From positions 1-64,000 of the forward strand of contig JAMLIM010000002.1 of NCBI GenBank assembly GCA_023954175.1: a stretch of DNA of 64,000 bases. The letters run 5' to 3'. Positions 16,419-25,430 of this stretch are shown one piece after another. A program made the translations under genes and the position numbers. Under the pieces are notes generated by a model. The model had not been told where the DNA came from and made no database searches. It saw only the letters and a list, made by a program, of their open reading frames with translations. Source of the DNA: Rhizobacter sp. (GTDB lineage Bacteria; Pseudomonadota; Gammaproteobacteria; Burkholderiales; Burkholderiaceae_C). Within the stretch, counting starts at the first letter, position 1. Each line of letters starts with the position of its first letter.

Positions 16419-18179
16419 ATGCGACGCAAGCTCCTGATCGCCTTCGTCGTGTTGCTCGCGATCGTGCCGCAGTTGCCGGTGCCCGAGTTCTGGATCACGC
16501 AGCTCAACTACATCGGCATGTACACGCTCGTCGTCCTCGGCCTCGTGCTGTTGACGGGCATCGCCGGGTTGACCTCGTTCGGGCAGGCGGCGTTCGTCGG
16601 TCTCGGCGCCTACACCGCGGCCTACCTCACGCTCACCTACGACGTCTCGCCCTGGCTCACGATCTTCGCCGGGCTCGTGGTCACGACCTTCGCCGCGCTC
16701 GTGCTGGGCTGGGTCACGCTGCGCATGTCGGGGCACTTCCTGCCGCTCGCGACGATCGCCTGGGGCCTGTCGCTGTACTACCTGCTCGGCAACATGGAGG
16801 TGCTGGGCAAGTACGACGGCCTGATGGGCGTGCCGGCGATCTACTTCTTCAACATCGAGCTCAACACGGGGCGCCACTTCTTCTACCTGCTGTGGGTGAT
16901 CGTCGTGCTCGCCGCGATCGGCATGACGCATCTGCTCGATTCGCGCTCCGGGCGCGCGATCCGCGCGCTGAAGGGCGGCGTGACGATGGCGGAGGCGATG
17001 GGCGTGAACACCTTCCGCTACAAGGTCATCGCGTTCCTGATCGCGGCGCTGCTGGCGAGTGTCTCGGGCTGGCTGTTCGCGCACTTCCAGCGCTCGGTGA
17101 ATCCGTCGCCGTTCGGCATCAAGATGAGCATCGAGTACCTCTTCATGGCCGTCATCGGCGGTGTCGGCCATGTCTGGGGCGCGCTCGCCGGCGCGGCGCT
17201 CGTGAAGGTGATGGAAGACCAGCTGCAGGCCTGGCTGCCGACGCTGCTCGGTGCGAGCGGCAACTACGAGGTGATCGTGTTCGGCATCCTGCTCGTGCTG
17301 GTGCTGAAGTACGCGCGCGACGGCGTGTGGGACTTCGTCGAGCAGCGCCTGCCGCGCAACGTGCGCGCGCGCGACTGGGGCGACGCGCCGCGCCTGCCCG
17401 AGAGCACCCGGCCCGCGCATGGCGAGGTGGTGCTCGACGTGCAGGCGGTGCGCAAGGAGTTCGGCGGCCTGGTCGCCGTCAACGACGTGAGCTTCCAGGT
17501 GCGCGCGGGCGAGATCGTCGGCCTGATCGGGCCCAACGGCGCCGGCAAGTCCACCACCTTCAACCTCGTGACCGGCGTGCTGCGGGCGACGCGCGGCGAG
17601 GTGCGGCTGCGCGGCAAGCGCATCGAGGCCCTGCGCTCGCGCGAGATCGCGCGCCGCGGCATTTCGCGCACCTTCCAGCACGTGAAGATGATCCCGACCA
17701 TGACGGTGCTCGAGAACGTCGCCCTCGGCGCGCATCGGCGCGGCCGGGGTGGCGTCGTGCGCGCGATGCTGCGCCTCGACCGCGACGAGGAGCGCCGCCT
17801 GCTGCGCGAGGCCGAACGCCAGCTCGTGCGCATCGGCCTGGACGACCACATGCACGAGCTCGCGGGCAACCTCGCGCTCGGCCCGCAGCGCTTGATGGAG
17901 ATCGCGCGCGCGCTCGCCTCGGACCCGGCGCTGCTGCTGCTCGACGAGCCCGCGGCCGGGCTGCGGCTGCTCGAGAAGCAGGCCCTGGCCGACGTCCTGC
18001 GCCAGCTGCGCGACGAGGGCCTGAGCATCCTGCTCGTCGAGCACGACATGGACCTCGTGATGGGCCTCGTCGATCGCATCGTCGTCATGGAGTTCGGCAC
18101 GCTGCTGATCGAGGGCACGCCCGAGCAGGTGCAGGCGAGCCCCGCGGTGCGCGCCGCCTACCTCGGCACGGAGCATTGA
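16419..18179 (+). CDS. Fused LivM permease - LivG ATPase
   Basis: 586 residues. Residues 1 to about 310 are a LivM permease with eight or so spans (GIAGLTSFGQAAFVGLGAY, RALKGGVTMAEAMGVNTFRYK). After a short linker the rest is a LivG ATPase with Walker A GPNGAGKST (about 369-377), RTFQHVKMIPTMTVLENVALG, the signature LALGPQRLMEIARALA and Walker B LLLDEPAAGL. The signature reads ALGPQ in place of SGGQ. Such permease-ATPase fusions recur in Burkholderiales aromatic-acid importers. Starts 4 bp after livH and ends 8 bp before livF. Confidence 0.9.
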   Translation: MRRKLLIAFVVLLAIVPQLPVPEFWITQLNYIGMYTLVVLGLVLLTGIAGLTSFGQAAFVGLGAYTAAYLTLTYDVSPWLTIFAGLVVTTFAALVLGWVTLRMSGHFLPLATIAWGLSLYYLLGNMEVLGKYDGLMGVPAIYFFNIELNTGRHFFYLLWVIVVLAAIGMTHLLDSRSGRAIRALKGGVTMAEAMGVNTFRYKVIAFLIAALLASVSGWLFAHFQRSVNPSPFGIKMSIEYLFMAVIGGVGHVWGALAGAALVKVMEDQLQAWLPTLLGASGNYEVIVFGILLVLVLKYARDGVWDFVEQRLPRNVRARDWGDAPRLPESTRPAHGEVVLDVQAVRKEFGGLVAVNDVSFQVRAGEIVGLIGPNGAGKSTTFNLVTGVLRATRGEVRLRGKRIEALRSREIARRGISRTFQHVKMIPTMTVLENVALGAHRRGRGGVVRAMLRLDRDEERRLLREAERQLVRIGLDDHMHELAGNLALGPQRLMEIARALASDPALLLLDEPAAGLRLLEKQALADVLRQLRDEGLSILLVEHDMDLVMGLVDRIVVMEFGTLLIEGTPEQVQASPAVRAAYLGTEH

Positions 18180-18187
18180 GAAAGGCG

Positions 18188-18928
18188 ATGGTGACGAACA
18201 CTGCGCTGCTCGAAGTCGCCGACCTGCACGCCGGTTACGGCAAGGCGGAGGTGCTGCACGGCATCACGCTGCGCGCCGAGCGCGGGCAGGTGATCACGGT
18301 CATCGGCCCGAACGGCGCCGGCAAGTCGACCCTGCTCAACGCCCTGATGGGGGTGCTGCAGGCGCGCGGCCGGGTTGCCTACGACGGGCGCGACCTGCAC
18401 GGCGTCGCCCTCGAGAAGCGGGTCATGCAGGGCATGGCGCTGGTGCCCGAGACGCGCGCGCTGTTCGGCACGATGACGGTCGAGGACAACCTGCTGCTCG
18501 GCGCCTACCGCCTGGCGCGCCAGGGCCGCGAGGGCACACGCAGCACGATGGAGAAGGTGTTTGCCCTCTTCCCGCGCCTGAAGGAGCGCCGCGCGCAGCT
18601 TGCCGGCACGCTTTCGGGCGGCGAGCGCCAGATGCTCGCGCTCGGCCGCGCGCTGATGTCGCAGCCGACGCTGCTGCTGCTCGACGAGCCCAGCCTCGGC
18701 CTGGCGCCGGTCGTCGTGCGCGAGATCTTTCGCGCGATCGACGGCCTGCGCGCCACCGGCGTCACGATCGTGCTGGTCGAACAGAACGCGCGCGCCGCGC
18801 TCGAGGTGGCGGACCACGGCTACGTGCTCGAAATGGGCGAGATCGCGCTCGAAGGCGCTGCGAGCGACCTGGCGCAGGACGCGCGCGTCATCGACACCTA
18901 TCTCGGCGCGGCGCGCGACAAGACCTGA
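18188..18928 (+). CDS. livF: Branched-chain-type ABC transporter ATPase LivF, second system
   Basis: 246 residues with Walker A GPNGAGKST (38-46), LSGGERQMLALGRALM and Walker B LLLDEPSLGLAP, then VLVEQN with the switch region. The ATG at 18,188 is preceded by GAGAAAGG; a longer open frame upstream is the shadow of the fused gene. Completes the second importer, for which no separate binding protein is present in this run; the divergent livJ product is the nearest candidate partner. Confidence 0.9.
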   Translation: MVTNTALLEVADLHAGYGKAEVLHGITLRAERGQVITVIGPNGAGKSTLLNALMGVLQARGRVAYDGRDLHGVALEKRVMQGMALVPETRALFGTMTVEDNLLLGAYRLARQGREGTRSTMEKVFALFPRLKERRAQLAGTLSGGERQMLALGRALMSQPTLLLLDEPSLGLAPVVVREIFRAIDGLRATGVTIVLVEQNARAALEVADHGYVLEMGEIALEGAASDLAQDARVIDTYLGAARDKT

Positions 18929-18929
18929 A

Positions 18930-19469
18930 ATGCCGGCCACGGGCATGCCCGCCGACACCCGCGACCGGTCGCTCGACGCCCCGCCTGTCGACGCGAATCC
19001 CGCTTCGCCCGCCCAGTCGTCCGAGAAGGAGCTCGACGCCTCGCGCCTCACGCATCTGGTGGGCTACGCCTCGTCGCGCGCGGCGGTCCAGCTCAAGAAG
19101 TCCTTCGCCACCCACATGGCGCCGCTCGGGCTGAAGGCGGTCGAGTTCTCGGTGCTCGTGCTCGTCGCCGCCAACCCGCGCTTGAACCAGAAGCAGCTGG
19201 GCAGCGCGCTCGATCTGTCGGCGCCGAACCTGGCGGTGATCCTCGACCGCCTCGCCGAGCGCGGCCTCGTGGCGCGGGTGCGCGGCACGGTCGATCGGCG
19301 CGAACACCGGCTCGAGCTGACGCCGGCCGGGCAGACCCTGGCCGCGCGCGCCGAGGGCGTCGCCCGAACGATGGAACGCGACGCCCTGCGCGGCCTGTCG
19401 GAGGCCGAACGCGCGCTGCTGATCGAGCTGCTGCTGAAGGTTGCCGCCGCGCGCGTCCCGGCGCCGTGA
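18930..19469 (+). CDS. MarR-family transcriptional regulator
   Basis: 179 residues. After a 40-residue unstructured start, a winged helix-turn-helix is visible: NPRLNQKQLGSALDLSAPNLAVILDRLAERGLVARV, then the wing RGTVDRREHRLELTPAGQ. It begins 1 bp after livF. MarR proteins of this kind next to hydroxycinnamate CoA ligases (FerR, CouR, HcaR types) repress the operon and release DNA on binding the CoA thioester, so control of the fcs-liv run and perhaps the divergent livJ is the natural proposal. No operator has been proven. Confidence 0.85.
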   Translation: MPATGMPADTRDRSLDAPPVDANPASPAQSSEKELDASRLTHLVGYASSRAAVQLKKSFATHMAPLGLKAVEFSVLVLVAANPRLNQKQLGSALDLSAPNLAVILDRLAERGLVARVRGTVDRREHRLELTPAGQTLAARAEGVARTMERDALRGLSEAERALLIELLLKVAAARVPAP

Positions 19470-19549
19470 GGCGCAGCGGGCGCCGACTACAATCGCCGGT
19501 TGTCCGAGCCGTCTGAATCTCCCGGCTCCCACCCCGAAAGGATCTTGCT

Positions 19550-19882
19550 GTGTTCATATCCGAAGCCTTTGCCCAGGCCGCGCCCGCCGCGGCCGGCGCC
19601 GAGTCGCCCCTGGCCGGCCTGACGAGCATGCTGCCGCTCGTGTTGATGTTCGTCGTGCTGTACTTTGTGATGATCCGCCCGCAGATGAAGCGCCAGAAGG
19701 AAGCCAAGGCGATGATCCAGGCGCTCGCCAAGGGCGACGAGGTCGTCACCGCGGGCGGCATGCTGGCCAAGGTCAGCAAGCTCGACGAGACCTACCTGAC
19801 GGTCGAGGTTGCCAACGGCGTCGAGGTACGCATCCAGCGCACCGCGGTCATCCAGGTGCTGCCCAAGGGCACCATCAAGTAA
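19550..19882 (+). CDS. yajC: Preprotein translocase accessory subunit YajC
   Basis: 110 residues: a short periplasmic start, one membrane span (about 26-43, SMLPLVLMFVVLYFVMIRP) and the conserved cytoplasmic block GDEVVTAGGMLAKV. The GTG start follows AAAGGA seven bases upstream. YajC associates with SecDF and the SecYEG channel. The queA-tgt genes that usually precede yajC in this order are absent; a MarR gene stands there instead. Confidence 0.93.
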   Translation: MFISEAFAQAAPAAAGAESPLAGLTSMLPLVLMFVVLYFVMIRPQMKRQKEAKAMIQALAKGDEVVTAGGMLAKVSKLDETYLTVEVANGVEVRIQRTAVIQVLPKGTIK

Positions 19883-20003
19883 GACGACGCCCGCGCCCGC
19901 GGCCGCCGGCAGAAGGCGGGCCGGAGCACGGGGCCGATGAACCTTCGATGCAGCCGGCAGCCCGCAGCGCGGCGCCGCGTCGGCTTCATCCAGCAGAGGC
20001 GTC

Positions 20004-21881
20004 ATGAACCGTTATTCGCTTTGGAAGTACGCGATCCTCGTCGTCGCGCTGCTCATCGGCCTGGTCTACACGCTGCCCAATTTCTTCGGCGAAGCGCCCG
20101 CGGTGCAGGTCTCGAGCGGGCGCGCGACGCTCAAGCTCGACGCCTCGTTCACGCAACGGGTCGAGCAAATCCTGGCCGACGCCGGGCTGCAGGCCGAGAT
20201 GGTCCAGTTCGACGGCAATTCGGTCAAGGCGCGCTTTGCAAGCGTCGATCTGCAGGGCAAGGCGAAGGATGCGCTGTCGCGCGCGCTCAACCCCGACCCG
20301 GCCGACGCGAACTACATCGTCGCGCTCAACCTGCTGTCGCGCTCGCCGGCCGCGCTCACCGCGCTGCATGCGATGCCGATGTACCTCGGGCTCGACCTGC
20401 GCGGCGGCGTGCACTTCCTGATGCAGGTCGACATGAAGGCGGCGCTGACGAAGAAGACGGAAGCGCTGGCGGGCGACATCCGCTCGATGCTGCGCGACAA
20501 GAACATCCGCCACGCCGGCATCTCGCGCGACGGCAACGAGATCGAAGTGCGGTTTCGCGAGCCCGAGACGATGCTCGCAGCGCGCAACCTGCTGACCGAT
20601 CAGATGCCCGACATGGAGTGGTCGGATGCGCCGGGAGGCGAGTTGCGGCTGCGCGGCGCGCTCAAGCCTGCGGCCGCGCTGGCGGTGCAGGAGTCGGCGA
20701 TCAAGCAGAACATCACGACGCTGCACAACCGCGTCAACGAACTCGGCGTCGCCGAGCCGGTGATCCAGCAACAGGGCAGCGACCGCGTCGTCGTGCAGCT
20801 GCCCGGCGTGCAGGACACGGCGAAGGCCAAGGACATCATCGGCCGCACCGCGACGCTCGAGGTGCGCATGGTCGACGAGAGCGCCGAGGCGTCGGCGGCA
20901 GCCGCCGGCAGCGGCCCGGTGCCGTTCGGCAGCGAGCGCTTCATGGAGCGCGGCGCACGCCCGTTGATCGTCAAGCGCCAGGTCGTCCTGACCGGCGAGA
21001 ACCTGCGCGACGCGCAGCCCGGCTTCGACGATCAGCAGCAGCCGGCGGTACACCTCTCGCTCGACGACAAGGGCTCGCGCATCTTTCGTGACGTGACGCG
21101 CGAGAACATCGGCAAGCGCATGGCCATCATCCTGTTCGAGAAGGGCAAGGGCGAGGTCGTCACCGCGCCGGTGATCCGCAGCGAAATCGGCGGCGGGCGG
21201 GTACAGATCTCGGGCTCGATGACGACGACCGAGGCCCACGACACCGCGCTGCTGCTGCGCGCCGGCTCGCTCGCGGCGCCGATGGAGATCATCGAGGAAC
21301 GCACGATCGGCCCGAGCCTGGGCGCCGAGAACATCGCCAAGGGCTTCGACAGCGTGATCTACGGCTTCTGCGCGATCGCCGTGTTCATGGTCCTCTACTA
21401 CGGCCTGTTCGGCGTGTTCTCGACGCTCGCGCTCGCCCTGAACCTGCTGCTGCTCGTCGCCTTGCTGTCGATGCTGCAGGCGACACTGACGCTGCCGGGC
21501 ATCGCCGCGGTCGCGCTCGCGCTCGGCATGGCGATCGACTCGAACGTGCTGATCAACGAGCGCGTGCGCGAGGAGTTGCGCGGCGGCGCGGCGCCGCAGA
21601 CGGCGATCAACATCGGCTACGAGCGCGCGTTCGCGACGATTCTCGACTCCAACGTGACGACGCTGATCGCCGGCCTCGCGCTGCTGACCTTCGGCTCCGG
21701 CCCGGTGCGCGGCTTCGCGGTCGTGCACTGCCTGGGCATCCTGACCTCGATGTTCTCGTCGGTGTTCTTCTCGCGCGGCCTCGTGAACCTCTGGTACGGG
21801 CGGCAGAAGAAACTGAAGTCGGTCTCGATCGGCCAGATCTGGCGCCCGGACGGCGGTGCATCGCCTGCGGTCAAGGGCTGA
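20004..21881 (+). CDS. secD: Protein translocase subunit SecD
   Basis: 625 residues. One N-terminal span (about 9-26) is followed by a large periplasmic region (LDLRGGVHFLMQVD, GVQDTAKAKDIIGRTATLEVRMVD) and five C-terminal spans carrying the RND-like signature LALGMAIDSNVLINERVREE. SecD with SecF uses the proton gradient to pull preproteins out of the Sec channel on the periplasmic side. Length is normal for the family. 121 bp after yajC and 12 bp before secF. Confidence 0.95.
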   Translation: MNRYSLWKYAILVVALLIGLVYTLPNFFGEAPAVQVSSGRATLKLDASFTQRVEQILADAGLQAEMVQFDGNSVKARFASVDLQGKAKDALSRALNPDPADANYIVALNLLSRSPAALTALHAMPMYLGLDLRGGVHFLMQVDMKAALTKKTEALAGDIRSMLRDKNIRHAGISRDGNEIEVRFREPETMLAARNLLTDQMPDMEWSDAPGGELRLRGALKPAAALAVQESAIKQNITTLHNRVNELGVAEPVIQQQGSDRVVVQLPGVQDTAKAKDIIGRTATLEVRMVDESAEASAAAAGSGPVPFGSERFMERGARPLIVKRQVVLTGENLRDAQPGFDDQQQPAVHLSLDDKGSRIFRDVTRENIGKRMAIILFEKGKGEVVTAPVIRSEIGGGRVQISGSMTTTEAHDTALLLRAGSLAAPMEIIEERTIGPSLGAENIAKGFDSVIYGFCAIAVFMVLYYGLFGVFSTLALALNLLLLVALLSMLQATLTLPGIAAVALALGMAIDSNVLINERVREELRGGAAPQTAINIGYERAFATILDSNVTTLIAGLALLTFGSGPVRGFAVVHCLGILTSMFSSVFFSRGLVNLWYGRQKKLKSVSIGQIWRPDGGASPAVKG

Positions 21882-21893
21882 GGAAGGCACGAC

Positions 21894-22925
21894 ATGGAAT
21901 TCTTTAGGATCAAGCGCGACATCCCGTTCATGCGCCATGCGCTGGTGTTCAACGTGATCTCGTTCGTCACGTTCGCGGCGGCGGTGTTCTTCCTCATCAC
22001 GCGCGGGCTGCACCTGTCGATCGAGTTCACCGGCGGCACCGTGGTCGAGGTCGCGTACACGCAGGCGGCGGATCTGCCCAAGGTGCGCGCAGCGCTCGAC
22101 AAGCTCAAGTTCGGCGACGTGCAGGTGCAGAACTTCGGCTCGCCGCGCGACGTGCTGATCCGCCTGCCGTTGCGCGCCGACGTCAAGCAGGCGCAGGTCG
22201 TGGCACGCGTGTTCGACACGCTTTGCGCGGCCGAAGGCGGCACCGTCGCCACGCAGCAGACCGTGAGCGACAAGGGCGAGGAGATCAGCAAGCCGGTGTG
22301 CAGCGCGGCCGGCGCCGAGCCGGTGCGGCTGCAGCGCAGCGAGTTCGTCGGCCCGCAGGTCGGCTCCGAGCTGGCGCGCGACGGCGCCTACGCGCTCGCG
22401 GCAACGGTGGTCGGCATCATGCTGTACTTGGCGATCCGCTTCGAGTGGAAGTTCTCGGTCGCCGCGATCGTCGCCAACCTGCATGACGTCGTCATCATCC
22501 TCGGCTTCTTCGCCTTCTTCCAGTGGGAGTTCTCGCTGTCGGTGCTGGCGGCGGTGCTCGCCGTGCTCGGCTACTCGGTCAACGAATCGGTCGTCATCTT
22601 CGACCGCATCCGCGAGACCTTCCGCCGCATGCGCAAACTCACGCCGCCGCAGGTCATCGACCACGCGATCACGAGCACGATGAGCCGCACCATCATCACC
22701 CACGGCTCGACCCAGATGATGGTGCTGTCGATGCTGATCTTCGGCGGCGCGACGCTGCACTATTTCGCCCTCGCACTGACGATCGGCATCCTGTTCGGCA
22801 TCTACTCGTCGGTGTTCGTCGCCGCCGCGATCGCGATGTGGCTCGGCGTCAAGCGCGAGGACCTGGTGCAGCCATCGGCAAAGGACATCGATCCCAACGA
22901 TCCGAACGCGGGTGCCGTGGTGTAG
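21894..22925 (+). CDS. secF: Protein translocase subunit SecF
   Basis: 343 residues with six spans. N-terminal SIEFTGGTVVEV is the SecF signature, and the C-terminal half shows AAVLAVLGYSVNESVVIFDRIRE with the conserved aspartate of the proton path. Works as a complex with SecD encoded just upstream. Normal length. Confidence 0.95.
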   Translation: MEFFRIKRDIPFMRHALVFNVISFVTFAAAVFFLITRGLHLSIEFTGGTVVEVAYTQAADLPKVRAALDKLKFGDVQVQNFGSPRDVLIRLPLRADVKQAQVVARVFDTLCAAEGGTVATQQTVSDKGEEISKPVCSAAGAEPVRLQRSEFVGPQVGSELARDGAYALAATVVGIMLYLAIRFEWKFSVAAIVANLHDVVIILGFFAFFQWEFSLSVLAAVLAVLGYSVNESVVIFDRIRETFRRMRKLTPPQVIDHAITSTMSRTIITHGSTQMMVLSMLIFGGATLHYFALALTIGILFGIYSSVFVAAAIAMWLGVKREDLVQPSAKDIDPNDPNAGAVV

Positions 22926-22967
22926 AGTGCCCGCAAGGCCACACCGCTTCCTGCCGATAACAACCTC

Positions 22968-25379
22968 ATGGCGCCCGTTGCCGACCCGCTCGCTCTGGCC
23001 GCCAAGGCACGAAAGACCTACGTCGAGGATCTGCTGCGAGGCGTGCCCGGCGTAGTGCAGGCGGTCGCCGACGGTGCGCGGCTGATGCTCAGCCAGGCCG
23101 CCGAGCCGGCCCTGCAGTACAAGCGGCGCGATGTCGTGATGGACCTGCAAAAGGCGATACCGGCCTGGCAGATGGGGATGACGCGGCTGTTGCAGGGCGC
23201 GCTGTCCAAGGGCGTCGTCTCCGCCTCGCGCATCGGCGATCTGCCCTCGCCATCGGGCCGCGCAGCGGCCATGACGCTCGTCGACAACGACACGATCGAG
23301 AGCGAGATCCTGAGTTCGCGCCTTGCGCTGGCGATGATGGACCGCGCGTCCTGGGAGTTCACCGACCTGCGCTCGCGCATGCTCTCGCTCGAGCGCCGCG
23401 ACGAGCTCGACGCCAACGACGTGCTGCGCCCGCATGTGCTGGCACGCGTCGTCGCTTCGTCCTGGGAGGGCGCAGCGCTCAGCCACGACACCTGGCGCCT
23501 GCTGCAGCCGGTGCTGCACAGCGAGTTCGCGCATTTCACCGAAGAGGCCTACCACGACACCAACCGCTGGCTGGTGCAGCAGCGCGTGCTGCCCGAGGTC
23601 GACCTGCGCCCCTTCATTCGCCGCTCGCGCAACACGCAGGGCGGCAGCACATCGGGCGTGATCAGCCCGGGTGGCGGTGCCGGCGCACCGCGCAGCGTAT
23701 CGGGTGGCGGCGGCTACGGCGGCAGCCTGGGCGGCAGCACCGGCACGGGCGGGCACGGACCGACATCGGTCCGTGGCGGCGGCGGGTACGGGTCGGCGTC
23801 TGCCGGTGGCGGCGGAGGATACGGGTCGGGGTCAGTCGGTGGCGTCGCCGATGAGACCCGCATGATGACGCGCGCCCACGGCATCGGCCGCGTGGGCGAA
23901 CAGGCGGGCGCGGTGCTCGGGCGGCTGAACCGCCTGATCGGGCGCCAGTTGCCCGAGTTCGCCGCGACGACCCGCGCCGCGCCGGCCTCGCCGACGCTGA
24001 ACGCGGCGATCAACGAGGCGCAACAAGGCATCCAGCGCCGGCTCGCCGTCTCGCCCTCGGGCCGCACGCTCGCCGGGCCGGTCAGCACGCCGGCCTTGCT
24101 CGAGGAACTGCATCAGCGCAAGCAGGCGCTGAAGAAGGCGGCGGCAACGCCGGTCGAGCGGGCAACGATCGAGATCGTCGCCCTGCTGTTCCAGAGCATC
24201 CTGACCGAGGACCGCATCCCGGCCGCGGTGCGCGTCTGGTTCGCACGCCTGCAGATGCCGGTGCTGCGCGTGGCGGTAAGCGAGCCCGACTTCTTCGCCA
24301 CGGTGGATCATCCCGCACGCCGCCTGATCGACCGCATGGGCGCCTGCGTGATGGGGTTCGATGCGAGCGCGCGCGAGGTCGGCGACTCGCTCGAAAAGGA
24401 GATCAAGCGCGTCGTCCAGGTCGTCGAGGCCTACCCCGACACCGGGCGGCGCGTGTTCCAGACCGTGCTGACCGAGTTCGAGAAGTTCCTCGAGCACTTC
24501 TTCAAGAACGAGAACGAGGCCTCGCGCAAGGGCGTGTCGCTCGCGCAGCAGGTCGAGCAGCGCGAGACGCTCGCGATCCAGTACACGATCGAGCTTCGCA
24601 AGATGCTCAACGAAGTGCCGGTGCAGGAAGGCGTGCGCGAGTTCCTGTTCCAGGTCTGGGCCGACGTGCTCGCGATGACGGCCGTCAAGCACGGCGTGGC
24701 AAGCCCCGCGGCGAAGGCGATGAAGCGCGCCGCCGCCGACCTCATCTGGTCGGCGAGCGCCAAGGTCTCGCGCGAAGAGCGGGCGGAGGTGATCCGCCGC
24801 CTGCCGCCGCTGCTCAAGACGCTGCGCGACGGCATGGGCGAGGCCGGCCTGGCGCAGGACAAGCAGGCCGATCACATCCAGCGCCTGCAGAGCTCGCTCG
24901 CCGCGGCGTTCACGGCGAAGACGGCGGCGATCTCGAACGAGCGGCTCGAGGAGCTGATGAACCGCCTGGAGACGCTCGAGGAACTGCTGCCCGACGCGCT
25001 CGACATCGACATCGACGAATCGCTCGTGCTCGACCTGTCGGGGCACGAGAGCGCCGAACTCGAGGTCGTCGGCGAAGGCGGCTCGATGCCGACGCCGGCG
25101 ATGCTGACCTGGGCCAAGGAGCTCAACGTCGGCGGCTGGTACATGCTCGACTACCGCAACCGCAACGAGCAGGTGCAACTCGCCTGGCAGGGCCTGCGCA
25201 AGCAGCTGACATTGTTCGTGTCACCGCACGGCCGCGGCATCCTGTTCCAGCGCCATCGCCTCGCGGCCTTCCTGCAGGCCGGCCTGCTGGTGCCGGCGCA
25301 GGACGAGTCGCTCACGACACGCGCAACGCGCAGCGCACTTGCCAAGCTCGATGTCGATCCGGAGCGGCTCCTGAACTGA
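22968..25379 (+). CDS. DUF1631 family protein with glycine-rich insert
   Basis: 803 residues. N-terminal region (1-225) and C-terminal region (about 330-803) fit the DUF1631 family, large soluble proteins found mostly in Beta- and Gammaproteobacteria with no known function. Between them, residues about 225-297 form a low-complexity Gly/Ser/Tyr linker with repeated GGGGYGS units. The C-terminal region ends in a PilZ-like pattern (ELNVGGWYMLDYRNRNEQVQLAW). PilZ domains bind cyclic di-GMP, but the RxxxR motif is not clear here. 42 bp after secF; convergent with smg. Confidence 0.8.
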   Translation: MAPVADPLALAAKARKTYVEDLLRGVPGVVQAVADGARLMLSQAAEPALQYKRRDVVMDLQKAIPAWQMGMTRLLQGALSKGVVSASRIGDLPSPSGRAAAMTLVDNDTIESEILSSRLALAMMDRASWEFTDLRSRMLSLERRDELDANDVLRPHVLARVVASSWEGAALSHDTWRLLQPVLHSEFAHFTEEAYHDTNRWLVQQRVLPEVDLRPFIRRSRNTQGGSTSGVISPGGGAGAPRSVSGGGGYGGSLGGSTGTGGHGPTSVRGGGGYGSASAGGGGGYGSGSVGGVADETRMMTRAHGIGRVGEQAGAVLGRLNRLIGRQLPEFAATTRAAPASPTLNAAINEAQQGIQRRLAVSPSGRTLAGPVSTPALLEELHQRKQALKKAAATPVERATIEIVALLFQSILTEDRIPAAVRVWFARLQMPVLRVAVSEPDFFATVDHPARRLIDRMGACVMGFDASAREVGDSLEKEIKRVVQVVEAYPDTGRRVFQTVLTEFEKFLEHFFKNENEASRKGVSLAQQVEQRETLAIQYTIELRKMLNEVPVQEGVREFLFQVWADVLAMTAVKHGVASPAAKAMKRAAADLIWSASAKVSREERAEVIRRLPPLLKTLRDGMGEAGLAQDKQADHIQRLQSSLAAAFTAKTAAISNERLEELMNRLETLEELLPDALDIDIDESLVLDLSGHESAELEVVGEGGSMPTPAMLTWAKELNVGGWYMLDYRNRNEQVQLAWQGLRKQLTLFVSPHGRGILFQRHRLAAFLQAGLLVPAQDESLTTRATRSALAKLDVDPERLLN
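23640..23855 (+). repeat. Glycine-rich low-complexity coding repeat in the DUF1631 gene
   Basis: About 70 codons of imperfect GGGGYGS / GSTGTGG repeats, in frame. The DNA consists of repeated ggtggcggcggctac-like units. Length may vary between strains through slippage. Confidence 0.6.
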
Positions 25380-25430
25380 GCCTTGCTGCGGGCGCACCGG
25401 TTTGACTCGCCGGTGAGCGGCGGAGCCCGT

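Noticed and set aside
19986..23756. 1,256-codon minus-strand frame across secD-secF-DUF1631
   Set aside because: It covers three well-recognised plus-strand genes, has shadow composition (Arg, His, Gln, Ala) and no domain.
25395..25415. Terminator between DUF1631 gene and smg
   Set aside because: CACCGG/CCGGTG gives only a 6-bp stem with a 9-base loop and no T-run; too weak to list.
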